From: CAVVAH01 sp963746175
GTDB lineage: Bacteria; Actinomycetota; Actinomycetes; JACCUZ01
Reading direction: 5' to 3'
Length of the DNA stretch: 64,000 nt
Assembly: GCA_963746175.1 (NCBI GenBank)
Contig: CAVVAH010000004.1
Location: 1,240,001-1,304,000, forward strand
Shown: piece after piece, positions 1 through 8,960 of the stretch
How the letters are laid out: each line of letters begins with the position of its first letter
How positions within the stretch are numbered: the first letter of the stretch is position 1
The notes under the pieces: model-generated
What the model was told of the DNA's origin: nothing
Databases searched by the model: none
The model's input: only the letters and a program-made list of their open reading frames with translations
Program-made: the position numbers and the translations under genes

Positions 1-4
1 TGCC

Positions 5-2401
5 TCAGCCGGCGTCGGTCTCGCTGGCGCGGACGACCAGTTCACGGTCGAGAGCCCACCGGGTGGCCGCGGCCCGGTTCGTGACTCCGAGCTTCGTGTA
101 GATGTGCTGGATGTGGTTGTCGGCGGTCTTCGCCGAGATGAACAGCTGGTCGGAGATCTCGCGCGTCGTCGCTCCGTCGGCGATGAGCCGCAGCACCTGT
201 GTCTCGCGGGGCGTCAGGCTGAAGGCCGCGCCGCCGTCCTGGCTCGGCCCTGCGAGCGCCCGCCGCGAGAGCTCGATCTCGTGAACGGCGTAGGCAGCCG
301 CGTCGTGGAGGTCCATCGCGGTCCCGACGGAGGTGAATCGCGCTGCCGCTTCGTCGCCGAGCCTGGCGTCAAGTCGCCCGTCGAGCTCCGCGAGGGTGGG
401 CACGTGATGGAAGCTGGCCTCTTCCTTGGCCATCGCTCCGAGCAAGGTGCGCGCGACGCCGGGACGGTCGAGCCGCTCGAACAGCGCCGGCAGGCTGGCC
501 AGGGTGATGACCAGCTGTGCCACGGCGCCGGACCGCAGGAACGCAGCGATCGACGTGTCGAAGAGGGTCAGCGCCACGTCCAGCTGGCCGTCCGACGTGT
601 GCAGGAGAGCGGCGTCCCGCGCCAGGAAGCCCTCGAAGAAGCGGACGTCGTGCTCACCGAGCCGTGTGACGCCCTCGTCCCAGATCTCCAGCGCGCGTGG
701 CGGGTCGGCCTTGGAGTACGCCAGCCCGGCGATCCACAGCGTGTAGACCAGCCAGTAGGGGTTGCCGACCTCCCGCGCGCCGGCCAGCGCGGGCGCGGTG
801 AGCTCCAACGCCTCGTCGACGCGTCCGGCCGACTGCAGGCCGTCGACGTACGCGGCGACGCCGTACGCCCGGGAGCTGCCGGGCAGCGCAGCCACGCCCT
901 CGGTCAGCTCGATGTAGCGGTCCAGGTTCCCGCAGTAGACCTGTCCGAGCGCCTCGATGAACGTCGCATACCCGGGCTCGCACGACTCGTAGCCCGACCG
1001 GGCCTCCAGCACGGTCGCCTCGTGGGCGTGCTCGGTTGCGACCGCGGCGCGTCCCACGAAGCACGCGTATCCCGCTGCGGCGTACAGCCGCGGGAGTCGG
1101 CGGACGTCGGCCCGGGTCGCCTCGTCGAGCAGTGACTCGGCCCACCCGATGGTCTCGAACAGCTCCACCGAGAACCCCATCAGCGCGGCGTGCGCAGCGA
1201 CATCGGTGGCCACGTCGATGTGACCGCGACGGACGCTCCACCGGAACGCCACCCGGAGGTTCGCGAGCTCGCTCTGCACCCAGTCGACCTGGGTGCGCCA
1301 TGCAGGACCGTTCCAGTGCTCCCACCGCCCAGCCGCCTCGGCGGCGAAGTACGCGGCGTGCCGGTCCCGGGCGGCGTCCTGCTCGCCGGCCTCCGCGAGC
1401 CGCTCGTCTGCGAAAGTGCGGATCGTCTCGAAGAGGCTGTACCTGGTGCTGGCGGAGCCGTGGTGGGCCCTCACCAAGGACTTGCGCACCAGGGAGTCGA
1501 GGAGCCGCAGGACCTCGATGTCGTCGCTCGCGCCCGCGACCTCGCACAGAGCAGCCAGGTCGAACCCGCCGGCGAACACCGACGCCGTTCGCAGGGCCGC
1601 CCGCTCGTCGTCGTCCAGCAGGTCGTAGGACCAGGCCATCGCGCGCCGCAGGGTGGTCTGGCGGTCGGGCCCGGACTCGGGCCCGGTCAGGAGTCGGAAC
1701 CGGGCGCCCAACCGGTCCCGGACCTCGACCGCGCTCATCGCCGCCATCCGCGCGGCAGCCAGCTCGATGCCGAGGGGGATCCCGTCCAGCGCCTCGCAGA
1801 CCTCGATCACGGCGCGTGCGGCCTGCTCGTCGAAGATCCCGAACCCCTGCCGGACAGCTCGGGCCCGCTCCGCGAACAGCGTCACGGCGTCGGAGGTCAC
1901 GCCACCGTCCACGCTCAGTGGGGACACGGACCAGACCGTCTCACCGGGGACGAGCAGGTGCTCGCGTGACGTCGCCAGGATCCGGGGGACGGGGGAGCGG
2001 GCGAGGACCTCCCGGATCGCGGCGGCGGCCGCCGCGAGGACGTGCTCGCAGTTGTCGACCAGGATGAGCAGCTGGCGGCCGGCCACTGCCTCGGCGACCG
2101 TGTCGATGACGCGGGCATCGCCCTGCGGGGTGATCCCCAGGGCGGCAGCGATCGCGTCGGGTACCGCGTCGGGGTTGGTCACGGGCGCCAGCTCGACGAG
2201 CCAGGTACCGTCCGGGAAATCGTCGGCGACCTCCGCGGCGACCGCGAGAGCGAGGCTGGTCTTGCCGACGCCTCCCACGCCGCTGAGGGTGACGAGCTGG
2301 CTGGATCCGACCAGGGCCGCCAGCTCGGGCACCACCTCCGAGCGCCCGACGAGAGCGGTGGCAGCGCCAGGCAAGTTGCCGCGCCTCGCCTCCAGGCTCA
2401 T
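5..2401 (-). CDS. STAND ATPase / LuxR-family transcriptional regulator
   Basis: Predicted cytoplasmic signal-integrating transcription factor of 798 residues. An N-terminal NTPase domain has a Walker A loop GVGGVGKTS at about residues 41-49 and a Walker B-like LLILVDNCEHV near residue 115. The middle is an alpha-helical, TPR-like region rich in Ala/Leu. The last 65 residues are a LuxR/GerE helix-turn-helix (LTPRETQVLRLIADG, then ISAKTADNHIQHIYTKLGV). Family knowledge: such proteins bind ATP and oligomerise on ligand or partner binding before contacting DNA; the ligand cannot be read from sequence. It starts at ATG and is divergent from the DinB-like gene 125 bp away, which is the nearest candidate target. 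Both ends lie inside the window. Confidence 0.9.
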   Translation of the reverse strand: MSLEARRGNLPGAATALVGRSEVVPELAALVGSSQLVTLSGVGGVGKTSLALAVAAEVADDFPDGTWLVELAPVTNPDAVPDAIAAALGITPQGDARVIDTVAEAVAGRQLLILVDNCEHVLAAAAAAIREVLARSPVPRILATSREHLLVPGETVWSVSPLSVDGGVTSDAVTLFAERARAVRQGFGIFDEQAARAVIEVCEALDGIPLGIELAAARMAAMSAVEVRDRLGARFRLLTGPESGPDRQTTLRRAMAWSYDLLDDDERAALRTASVFAGGFDLAALCEVAGASDDIEVLRLLDSLVRKSLVRAHHGSASTRYSLFETIRTFADERLAEAGEQDAARDRHAAYFAAEAAGRWEHWNGPAWRTQVDWVQSELANLRVAFRWSVRRGHIDVATDVAAHAALMGFSVELFETIGWAESLLDEATRADVRRLPRLYAAAGYACFVGRAAVATEHAHEATVLEARSGYESCEPGYATFIEALGQVYCGNLDRYIELTEGVAALPGSSRAYGVAAYVDGLQSAGRVDEALELTAPALAGAREVGNPYWLVYTLWIAGLAYSKADPPRALEIWDEGVTRLGEHDVRFFEGFLARDAALLHTSDGQLDVALTLFDTSIAAFLRSGAVAQLVITLASLPALFERLDRPGVARTLLGAMAKEEASFHHVPTLAELDGRLDARLGDEAAARFTSVGTAMDLHDAAAYAVHEIELSRRALAGPSQDGGAAFSLTPRETQVLRLIADGATTREISDQLFISAKTADNHIQHIYTKLGVTNRAAATRWALDRELVVRASETDAG

Positions 2402-2526
2402 CGGGTCAGTCTGGCACCGACGCGAGTTGGTGCACTGCGTCCGGATTGTGCCGAGCGTTACTCCGGTTTCGCCCGGCGGGCACGGCGTACCTCGCTAGCC
2501 TGTCGCAGCCGATCTGAGAGGGCGCG

Positions 2527-3102
2527 ATGGACCACCTGGCGCTGCTGGCGGAATCCGAGGACGAGCTCCACCGAGTGATCGCGGGGCTCGACGAGACGGA
2601 GCTGGACCTCGTCACCAACTGCCCGCCGTGGACGGTCCGCCGGCTGGCGAGCCACGTCCTGAAGAACCAGCTGTTCTGGGCAGGCACGGTCACGGGCCAG
2701 CAGCTCATGCCGCTGGACGAGGCGATGTCGGCCGTGCCCTACGAGGGTGACCTGGCCCCGGTCTCCGCCGAGGTCACGGCGCAGGCTCTGCAGCTGTGGC
2801 GCGGCGACGGCGTGATGACCGCGGAGCACAACACGCCCTTCGGCCCGCTGCCCGGTGCCGTCGTCGTGGACTTCGCGGTCATCGACGCCGCTGCCCACGC
2901 CTGGGACCTGTCGTCGAGCGTGGGACGCGCGATCGAGTTCCCCCCGGAGTGGATCCCGGCGATGGCCGACGTCGTGGCGCTGACCTGCAACGACCAAGCC
3001 ATCGAGCTCGGTCTGATCAAGCCGGCGACGGAACCTCCCGCCGATGCCACCGACACCGAGCGCCTCATGGCCCTGGCTGGCCGCACCGTCGCACGAGGGT
3101 GA
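2527..3102 (+). CDS. DinB-like / maleylpyruvate isomerase-family protein (TIGR03086-like)
   Basis: A 191-residue protein resembling the actinobacterial mycothiol-dependent maleylpyruvate isomerase-like (DinB-fold) families. The N-terminal helices contain the typical CPPWTVRRLASHVLKNQLFW stretch, with a His placed where the family binds metal. A second conserved block, VIDAAAHAWDLSSSVGR, lies near residue 125. Members use a four-helix bundle and divalent metal, often with mycothiol; the substrate here is unknown. The ATG start follows a purine-rich GAGAGGG. It is divergent from the large LuxR regulator and convergent with the nucleotidyltransferase downstream. Function beyond family level is not supported. 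Confidence 0.8.
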   Translation: MDHLALLAESEDELHRVIAGLDETELDLVTNCPPWTVRRLASHVLKNQLFWAGTVTGQQLMPLDEAMSAVPYEGDLAPVSAEVTAQALQLWRGDGVMTAEHNTPFGPLPGAVVVDFAVIDAAAHAWDLSSSVGRAIEFPPEWIPAMADVVALTCNDQAIELGLIKPATEPPADATDTERLMALAGRTVARG

Positions 3103-3200
3103 CTCTTCCACCTGATTCATCCGAGGTCGCGAGCAACCGACTGCTGGTGGTAAGACCGTGCGCGTCCGTGTGTGCGCAGCTACGGGCCGAGGCGGGCTGT

Positions 3201-3240
3201 GACGTTCCCGCGGGAACGTCTCTTGCACTGCCCAGTGCAA
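3201..3240. terminator. Two tandem perfect inverted repeats between convergent genes
   Basis: Positions 3201-3220 form a perfect 20-base palindrome (GACGTTCCCG and its complement). Two bases later, 3223-3240 form TTGCACTG-CC-CAGTGCAA, also perfect. They sit between the converging DinB-like and nucleotidyltransferase genes, so a bidirectional terminator is the simplest reading; there is no U-tract. The second repeat also resembles a TetR-type operator, so a relic promoter is the alternative. Confidence 0.5.
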
Positions 3241-3262
3241 CGGTCGAACGTCTGATGTGCTG

Positions 3263-3781
3263 TCAGGGCAGGGTGAGCATCCGCTCGACCCGCGCCAGGT
3301 CGGCGCGCTGGTCGTCCGGCAGGTCGTAGCCCTGGTGCGCGACGACCTGCATCCGCGCCGACAGGCAGCGGACCTCGGTCCCGCCGATCGTGCCGATCCC
3401 GTCGAGAGCGCCGGGCACCAGCTCGATCGGGTGGTCCCACAGCACGGTCATCGGGTCGGTCCTGTCGTCGAGCACGTGCACGTCCACCTCGCGACCGTCC
3501 GCACGCTGCAGGACGTACGCCGTCGGCTGGCTGGCGCCGTCGAGATCTCCGGCCAGGTCGACGTTCTCCTCCCAGCGGTAGGCGAGCTGGAAACCGTCCT
3601 CGTGCAGGAGCCGCCACGCCAGCGCGTGCTCGGAGAGGGCGAGGAAGACGTCGAGATCTTTGTGGACGCGGGTCGTCCGGCCCTCGAGCGCGTCGACACC
3701 CCATCCGCCGAGGACCCAGCACCGGACGCCGTTCTCCTCGAGCCGACCGCACCAGCCGTCGGCGACCTGCAACTCGTCCAT
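3263..3781 (-). CDS. Nucleotidyltransferase, ANT(2'')/lincosamide-type family
   Basis: A 172-residue protein of the polymerase-beta nucleotidyltransferase fold, in the branch that includes aminoglycoside 2''- and lincosamide nucleotidyltransferases. Visible motifs are GGWGVD at residues 25-30 and HKDLDV at 40-45, which supplies the two metal-binding aspartates (42 and 44). A later GREVDVHVLDD can supply the third acid. ATG at 3781 is preferred because it leaves the usual 25 residues before GGWG; a GTG start at 3811 would add ten residues. Many chromosomal members have no proven resistance role, so the family is clear but the substrate is not. It is monocistronic and convergent with the DinB-like gene. 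Confidence 0.78.
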   Translation of the reverse strand: MDELQVADGWCGRLEENGVRCWVLGGWGVDALEGRTTRVHKDLDVFLALSEHALAWRLLHEDGFQLAYRWEENVDLAGDLDGASQPTAYVLQRADGREVDVHVLDDRTDPMTVLWDHPIELVPGALDGIGTIGGTEVRCLSARMQVVAHQGYDLPDDQRADLARVERMLTLP

Positions 3782-4411
3782 CACCACTGCATGCTCGCCC
3801 GGTGGCGGCACATCGGCCCCGCCAGTCGGGTCAGCGACGTTCCGCCTAGACCAGCCTGTCGCTGTCGAGCGCGCGTCAGGTTCCTGAGTGCTAGCCAGCG
3901 TGGCCCCAGGTCGACAGGAGGGCTGAGCACATTGTGCTGCGCGCGATGCACCACGGATCGCGGCGCTGCCGCACGCCAGGGGACCTGCCAGTCGGTGCTC
4001 GTCATCTCCAACGAAGCGCCGTCAGCGTTCGCCAGATGCGATGGCCGCGAGGGCGGCATCTTCCCGGTGCGCAGCCAGGAATGCCGGTGTCAAGGTCGCC
4101 GGATCGTGCACTTGTCCCTGAGCGGACCCGTCGAGCCGGCCGATGGGGCCGCCCGTGCGGTACCTATCCGGTAGTAGCCCGCTCGACAACAGACTGGCCA
4201 GTGACGTCCCTCACGTCGGGCTCGCCAGGCTCGAGGCGTCCACCACCGAGCGCTCACGGGGCCGGTGCGAGTGCCCGTCGCTGCGGGCGGTCAACCGAGG
4301 TTCCGGGACGTCTCGTGCACGAATGATATTGGAGTCAGCAGTTCGCGAGGCGCCGGACTGAACCCACCGCCATCCAACATCCCTGTCATTGCCGCACGTC
4401 TGATGGCCGGC
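3782..4411. other. About 630 bp with no convincing gene
   Basis: Open frames here lack recognisable motifs, a ribosome site or homology I can name. Base use is more mixed than in neighbouring genes, for example the AT-richer stretch near 4325-4340. I see no tRNA, repeat array or strong hairpin. It holds the upstream region of the nucleotidyltransferase gene and the 3' flank of the FAD oxidoreductase gene. It may be decayed sequence. Confidence 0.55.
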
Positions 4412-6019
4412 TCAATCGGTGCCGTTGTCGCGCTTCAGGTCCTTGAGGATCTGCTGGCTGGCGAGCTTGCCGGGGGCGCCCATGACGCAGCCGCCGGGGT
4501 GGGTGCCGGAGCCGCACTGGTAGTAGCCGTCGATGGGCGTCCGGTACTGGCTCCACCCCGGGGCCGGCCGGAAGAAGTACATCTGCGGCGCGAAGAACTC
4601 GCCGGCGAAGATGTTGCCCTCGGTCAGCCCGACGGTGCGCTCGATGTCGAGCGGGGTCTGCACCTCTCGTTGCAGCACGAGGTCGCCGAAGCCGGGGAAG
4701 AACGACTCGAGCGTCGCCTGCACGGTGTCGGCGAAGCCCTCCCGCTCGGTGTCCCAGTCGCTGCCCTTGAGGTGGTAAGGCGCGTACTGCACGAAGCACG
4801 ACATGACGTGCTTGCCGGGCGGTGCCATGTCGGGGTCGACGAACGACTGGATGGCGCAGTCGATGTACGGGCGCTTGCTGTACCAGCCGTACTTCGCGTC
4901 GTCGAAGGCCCGCTCGAGGTACTCCATCGTCGGGCCGATGTTGACGAAGCCGTTGTACTGGTCGGTGCGGTCGCCGAGCGCGGGGTACCGCGGTGCGCCG
5001 TCGAGCGCGAAGTTGACCTTCGCCGACGTGCCCTGGAACCGCAGCCGGTTGATGTTCTCGACCAGGTCGCTCGGCAGCTCGCGCGGCTCGACGAGCTGGG
5101 TGAACGTGCGCCGCGGGTCCAGCGCACTGACGACGGTCTTCGCGGTGAGCTCGGTGCCGTCCTCGAGGGCCACGCCCACCGCGGCGCCGTTCCTGGTGAT
5201 GACCGAGGCCACCGGTGCGTTGAGCATGATCTCGGCGCCGTACGCCTGCGCCGCGCGCGCGAGCACCTGGGTGAAGCCGCCGTTGCCGCCCTTGTGGAAC
5301 GACCAGGCGCCGAAGTGGCCGTCGTGCTCGCCGAGCGAGTGGTAGAGCAGCACCAGCCCGGAGCCCTGCGACATCGGCCCGACCTTGGTCCCGATGATGC
5401 CGGAGGACGCGATGTAGCCCTTGAGGATGTCGCTCTCGAAGTAGTCGTCGAGGAAGTCGGCAGCACTGCCGGTGATCAGCCGCACCAGGTCGTGGATGAC
5501 CTTCTGGTCGACCCCGCCGAGGTGCTTCACCAGCTCGGCGGTCTCCATGAGGTCCTCGGGCGTCTTGCCGAAGATGTTCGGCGGCACCTTGTCCAGCAGC
5601 GGTTTGACGACCTGGCAGACCCGCTCGACGTCGTACTCGTAGCGGTCCATCGCGTCGGCGTCGTGCGACGAGTGCCGCGCGATCTCCTTGATGTTCTCGT
5701 CGCGGTCCTGGCCGAGCAGCAGGTAGTCGCCGTTCTCCATCGGGGCGAACGACGACGGCATGAGGATCGGCATGAAGCCGTGCTTGACCAGGTCGAGCTC
5801 CTGGACGATGTCCGGCCGCAGCAGGCTCAGGGCGTAGGAGAACGACGTGAAGTGGAACCCCGGCCGCAGCTCCTCGGTGATCGCGGCGCCGCCGACGAGG
5901 TGCCGTCGCTCGACGATGAGGACCTTGAGGCCGGCCTTCGCGAGGTAGGCGCCGTTGACGAGCCCGTTGTGCCCGCCGCCGACGATGATGGCGTCGTACG
6001 TCTTGTCCGTGGGTGCCAT
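4412..6019 (-). CDS. FAD-dependent oxidoreductase, phytoene desaturase/PYROXD2-like
   Basis: A 535-residue flavoprotein. The N-terminal dinucleotide-binding motif DAIIVGGGHNGLVNGAYLAKAG is followed by VLIVERRHLVGGAAITEE, the typical FAD-binding start of the carotenoid-desaturase/amine-oxidase superfamily. The C-terminal CGSGTHPGGCVMGAPGKLAS is the conserved FAD-contact segment of the PYROXD2/CrtI-like branch. No carotenoid genes are nearby. Its start lies three bases after the stop of the aminomethyltransferase-like gene, so the two form an operon. An FAD oxidase next to a folate-binding aminomethyltransferase suggests oxidation or demethylation of a small amine, with the one-carbon unit passed to tetrahydrofolate (inference). 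A second, diverged paralogue lies at 14805-16394. Confidence 0.88.
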   Translation of the reverse strand: MAPTDKTYDAIIVGGGHNGLVNGAYLAKAGLKVLIVERRHLVGGAAITEELRPGFHFTSFSYALSLLRPDIVQELDLVKHGFMPILMPSSFAPMENGDYLLLGQDRDENIKEIARHSSHDADAMDRYEYDVERVCQVVKPLLDKVPPNIFGKTPEDLMETAELVKHLGGVDQKVIHDLVRLITGSAADFLDDYFESDILKGYIASSGIIGTKVGPMSQGSGLVLLYHSLGEHDGHFGAWSFHKGGNGGFTQVLARAAQAYGAEIMLNAPVASVITRNGAAVGVALEDGTELTAKTVVSALDPRRTFTQLVEPRELPSDLVENINRLRFQGTSAKVNFALDGAPRYPALGDRTDQYNGFVNIGPTMEYLERAFDDAKYGWYSKRPYIDCAIQSFVDPDMAPPGKHVMSCFVQYAPYHLKGSDWDTEREGFADTVQATLESFFPGFGDLVLQREVQTPLDIERTVGLTEGNIFAGEFFAPQMYFFRPAPGWSQYRTPIDGYYQCGSGTHPGGCVMGAPGKLASQQILKDLKRDNGTD

Positions 6020-6022
6020 GTG

Positions 6023-7222
6023 TCAGGCCGTCTTTCTCGCCGGGTTGAAGAACGGCAGCTTGGTGACCGCTGCCGCGACCGTCTCGTAGTGGTGGTTGAT
6101 CGTGAGCTCGAGGTTCACCCGCGTGCCGGAGGCGGCGAGGTCGGGCCTGACCCGCGCCATCGCGATGTGCTGCTGCAGGACCGGGGAGTACATGAGGCTG
6201 GTGGCGTAGCCGACCCGTTCGCCGGCGTCGTCGTAGAGCATCGACTCGTAGTCCAGCGGCGTCTCGTCCTTGGGCGGGATGAGGCCGGCCTGGTTGTAGA
6301 CCCGGTCGTAGTCGGCCCAGTCGAGGACGAGGCCCACCGTGGCCCAGCGCGAGGTCTTGTCGGCCAGCTCGCGGCGCAGCGCCTGGCGGCCGATGAACGG
6401 GCGGGTCTCGTCGTCGATGCCCTTGAGCATCCAGCCGAACCCGAGCTCCTTGGGCGTGATGCGGTCGTGGTCGGTGTAGGCGAACCGGCTCGACTGGAAC
6501 TCCACGTTGATGAGGACCAGGCCCGCCTCGATGCGCGTCATGAGCAGCGCCTCCTCGCCGAACGGACGGAACCCGTGCCCCTCCCCGGCCTCCATGACCG
6601 CGTCGAGGACGTCGAGCGCCTCGTCCCGCGGCACCCGCACCTCGTACCCGAGGTCGCCGGTGTAGCCGGTGCGTGACACCGTCACCGGCGCGTTGCCGAT
6701 CTTGGTCTCGGTGTGCTCGAAGTACGCCAGCCCCTCGATCCCGGGGGCGACCTTCGCGAGGATCTCGCGCGACCGCGGCCCCTGCACGGCGAGCATGCCG
6801 TACTCGTCGGTGACGTCTTCGATCGTCACGTCGAGGCGGCCGATCAGGTCGCTGAGGTAGCCGAGGTTCGGCTCTGCTGCGGTGAGCAGGAAGTCGTTGG
6901 CCGAGTGCCGGAACAGCACGCCGTCCTCGAGGACGAACCCCCGGTCGTCGCACCAGACGGTGTACTGCGCCCGGCCGGGACGGCAGGTGCGGATGTCGCG
7001 GGTCATGACGCCGGCGAGCAGTCTCTCCGAGTCGCGGCCGGTGATCCGGAACTTGTACAGCGGCGAGGTGTCGAAGAAGCCGGCGCTGTTGCGCACCGCG
7101 AAGTACTCGTGCTTCGGCGACATGTCGTACTTCAGCGCCGACAGGTAGCCGGACCAGTGCCCGTACCGCTTCGTGGTGTTGAGCTGGTCGAGCCGTTCGT
7201 GGAACGGAGTCGTCTTGATCAT
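6023..7222 (-). CDS. Aminomethyltransferase (GcvT-like) folate-binding protein
   Basis: A 399-residue protein of the glycine-cleavage T-protein/dimethylglycine-oxidase C-domain family. The N-terminal YFAVRNSAGFFDTSPL matches the start of the T-protein fold. DDRGFVLEDGVLFR and RTGYTGDLGYEVRVPRDEA match the folate-binding core. It is not part of a glycine-cleavage operon: no gcvH or gcvP is near. It is first in an operon with the FAD oxidoreductase, which points to folate-assisted demethylation. ATG at 7222 is chosen because the protein then begins in register with family members; the open frame upstream is low-complexity. A TetR-like palindrome at 7270-7285 abuts a possible -10 (TAGGAT, minus strand 7269-7264). 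Confidence 0.87.
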   Translation of the reverse strand: MIKTTPFHERLDQLNTTKRYGHWSGYLSALKYDMSPKHEYFAVRNSAGFFDTSPLYKFRITGRDSERLLAGVMTRDIRTCRPGRAQYTVWCDDRGFVLEDGVLFRHSANDFLLTAAEPNLGYLSDLIGRLDVTIEDVTDEYGMLAVQGPRSREILAKVAPGIEGLAYFEHTETKIGNAPVTVSRTGYTGDLGYEVRVPRDEALDVLDAVMEAGEGHGFRPFGEEALLMTRIEAGLVLINVEFQSSRFAYTDHDRITPKELGFGWMLKGIDDETRPFIGRQALRRELADKTSRWATVGLVLDWADYDRVYNQAGLIPPKDETPLDYESMLYDDAGERVGYATSLMYSPVLQQHIAMARVRPDLAASGTRVNLELTINHHYETVAAAVTKLPFFNPARKTA

Positions 7223-7269
7223 CGCCGGCCTGCCTGTCGTCAGGGCTGTCGCAACCTGCCCGGATCCTA

Positions 7270-7285
7270 CTGACTGTTCAGTCAG
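7270..7285. promoter_or_regulatory. TetR-type operator palindrome upstream of the GcvT-like/FAD operon
   Basis: CTGACTG-TT-CAGTCAG is a perfect 7+2+7 inverted repeat in the divergent region between the aminomethyltransferase-like gene and the acyltransferase gene. On the minus strand it is followed directly by TAGGAT, a plausible -10, so a bound repressor would cover the promoter. Size and symmetry suit TetR/AcrR-family dimers. No such regulator is encoded in the window. Confidence 0.55.
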
Positions 7286-7357
7286 GGCGTCGAGCCTCCG
7301 CCGGTCGACGCCGCCGAGCCGCTCGACCCACCCGCCGACTGGGCTGGCGGAGGTACC

Positions 7358-8440
7358 GTGCCCGAGACACAGGGGACATGCATGCGGACGCTGAAGCGGA
7401 CCCCTGCCCTGGACGGGGTGCGGGCACTCGCCATCGGGCTCGTCGTGATCGCTCACGCGCTCGGGCCGACGCTCGACGCGCTCGGCGGCCTGGGCGTCGT
7501 CGTGTTCTTCGTCCTCTCCGGCTTCCTCATCACTGCGCTCCTGCTCGATGAACGGGAGACCGGCCGGGTCGACCTGCGGCGGTTCTACGTGCGCCGTGCG
7601 CTGCGACTCTTCCCCGCACTGCTGTGCCTGCTGGCCCTCGCCGCTGCGCTGCCGTGGTACTTCCCGGCCGACCGGGCTCTGTCCGCACCGCAAGCCGTCG
7701 CAGCTGCCGTCCTCTACGTGGCGAACTGGGTGACCGGCGACCTCGGCTACCTGTCGCACACCTGGAGCCTGGCCGTCGAGGAGCAGTTCTACCTCGTGTG
7801 GCCGGTGGTGCTCCTAGCGCTTTCTCGCCGCAGACCCGCGTCCCGCATCGGCCTCCTCATCGGCGTCCTCCTCGTCGTGCGCACCGTCGTCGACGTGGCG
7901 CTCCCCGGCCTCCCGCACGCCACCATCAGCCACGCCGACCAGCTGCTGGTCGGCGCCCTCCTCGCCGTCCTGTGGCGCACCGGTCGGGCATCGCCGGGCG
8001 CGGCCGTGACCTGGTGCTGCTTGATGGCGTTCCCCCTCGCGTTCCTCACGGTGAGGGACGCCGGACAGCTCCGGACCAACGTGGGGTACACCGTGTGCGC
8101 GGCCGCCACCGCGGTGCTCATCGCCCACCTGGTGACCAGGGACGGGCTGCTGCGCCAGGCGTTCACCGCCCCGGCTGCAGTGCTCGTCGGGCGTGTCAGC
8201 TATGGCATCTACCTGTACCACTGGCCCATCTTCCGCGGCCTGCGCCACGTGTTCGTCACTCACGGCTGGACGTCCCCCGCAGCCGACGGAATGCGCGTCG
8301 CCCTGGCGCTCACGCTGACGGCCGCAGCGGTCGCGCTGTCGTGGCGGTTCGTGGAACGCCCCGCGTTACGCCTGAAGCGACGGTTCGCGGCGAGGGCTAC
8401 CGCGGTGCCTCGGCCTGTTCCGCCTCGGCACGTTGCTTGA
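7358..8440 (+). CDS. Acyltransferase 3 family membrane protein (OafA/YrhL-like)
   Basis: A 360-residue integral membrane acyltransferase with about ten hydrophobic helices. Family landmarks are LDGVRALAIGLVVIAHAL at the N-terminus, FFVLSGFLITALLL, the basic FYVRRALRLFPALL and HTWSLAVEEQFYLVWPVVLLAL. These enzymes O-acylate surface sugars, peptidoglycan or lipids using cytosolic acyl donors; the acceptor here is unknown. A GTG start at 7358 is preferred because it sits six bases after a strong GGCGGAGG; ATG at 7382 is the alternative. The 3' end overlaps the convergent SRPBCC gene by 44 bp. Confidence 0.86.
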   Translation: MPETQGTCMRTLKRTPALDGVRALAIGLVVIAHALGPTLDALGGLGVVVFFVLSGFLITALLLDERETGRVDLRRFYVRRALRLFPALLCLLALAAALPWYFPADRALSAPQAVAAAVLYVANWVTGDLGYLSHTWSLAVEEQFYLVWPVVLLALSRRRPASRIGLLIGVLLVVRTVVDVALPGLPHATISHADQLLVGALLAVLWRTGRASPGAAVTWCCLMAFPLAFLTVRDAGQLRTNVGYTVCAAATAVLIAHLVTRDGLLRQAFTAPAAVLVGRVSYGIYLYHWPIFRGLRHVFVTHGWTSPAADGMRVALALTLTAAAVALSWRFVERPALRLKRRFAARATAVPRPVPPRHVA

Positions 8441-8960
8441 GGGTGCGCAGCTGTCGCCGTGCCATCGGCCAGTCACCGACCGCCAAGCCCGGCAGGTACC
8501 AGCGATCGTGCGCCGCCACGATCTTCAGCAGCAACCGGGTCCCGGTGCCCTCGGGCTCGAGGACGTACGACATGACCGCGCCAAGGATGGTGGCGGTCAG
8601 AGACTCAACGGGCGCCACCGCGATCACCCGGCCGACGTCGTAGCGGCCGCCGATGCAGGAGAACGGGTCGCCGGGGCGCGGGTCCGGCACATCGCGGAGC
8701 TCACGTGGCGAGCGACGGCCGAGGTTGTCGAGCCAGTCGTAGGAGTACGGCGCCAGCCGCACCTGGCGCAGCCACGGCCACACGGCGGCCGGGGGCACCG
8801 CGATCGTGACGCCGCGCCACAGCTCGAGCGCCGGCGAAGGCACCAGGTCGTCGCACGGGTAGCGCCGGGCGACCTCGGCGTCGGTGACACCCCAGCGTTG
8901 CCCCGGCACCCGGCGTCCTCGCGGCACGGTGACCTCCGTTCGCGGCCCCAATGGCCGCAC
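8397..8960 (-). CDS. SRPBCC-fold protein
   Basis: A 187-residue protein with the START/Bet v 1-like pattern of actinobacterial SRPBCC proteins: WRGVTIAVPPAAVWPWLRQVRLAPYSYDWLDNLGRRS near residue 50, a glycine/proline-rich loop, then a long C-terminal helix. The fold forms a hydrophobic pocket; ligand and role are unknown. The GTG start at 8960 is uncertain, and a nearby in-frame GTG would remove about nine residues. It runs into the 3' end of the acyltransferase gene and is divergent from the cyclase/ATPase regulator. Confidence 0.68.
   Translation of the reverse strand: MRPLGPRTEVTVPRGRRVPGQRWGVTDAEVARRYPCDDLVPSPALELWRGVTIAVPPAAVWPWLRQVRLAPYSYDWLDNLGRRSPRELRDVPDPRPGDPFSCIGGRYDVGRVIAVAPVESLTATILGAVMSYVLEPEGTGTRLLLKIVAAHDRWYLPGLAVGDWPMARRQLRTLKQRAEAEQAEAPR

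Noticed and set aside
3263..3781. Calling a proven antibiotic-resistance gene
   Set aside because: The ANT/Lnu-type motif is present, but many environmental homologues have no shown resistance activity.
3782..4411. Several short open frames on both strands
   Set aside because: No motif, ribosome site or family could be recognised.
4412..6019. Carotenoid biosynthesis (crtI) call
   Set aside because: The fold matches, but no crtB, crtE or other carotenoid genes are present, and the partner is a GcvT-like protein.
4265..6676. Plus-strand 803-residue open frame across the FAD oxidoreductase and GcvT-like genes
   Set aside because: Its translation is Val/Glu/Arg-rich without motifs and lies antisense to two well-conserved genes; a GC-rich mirror frame.
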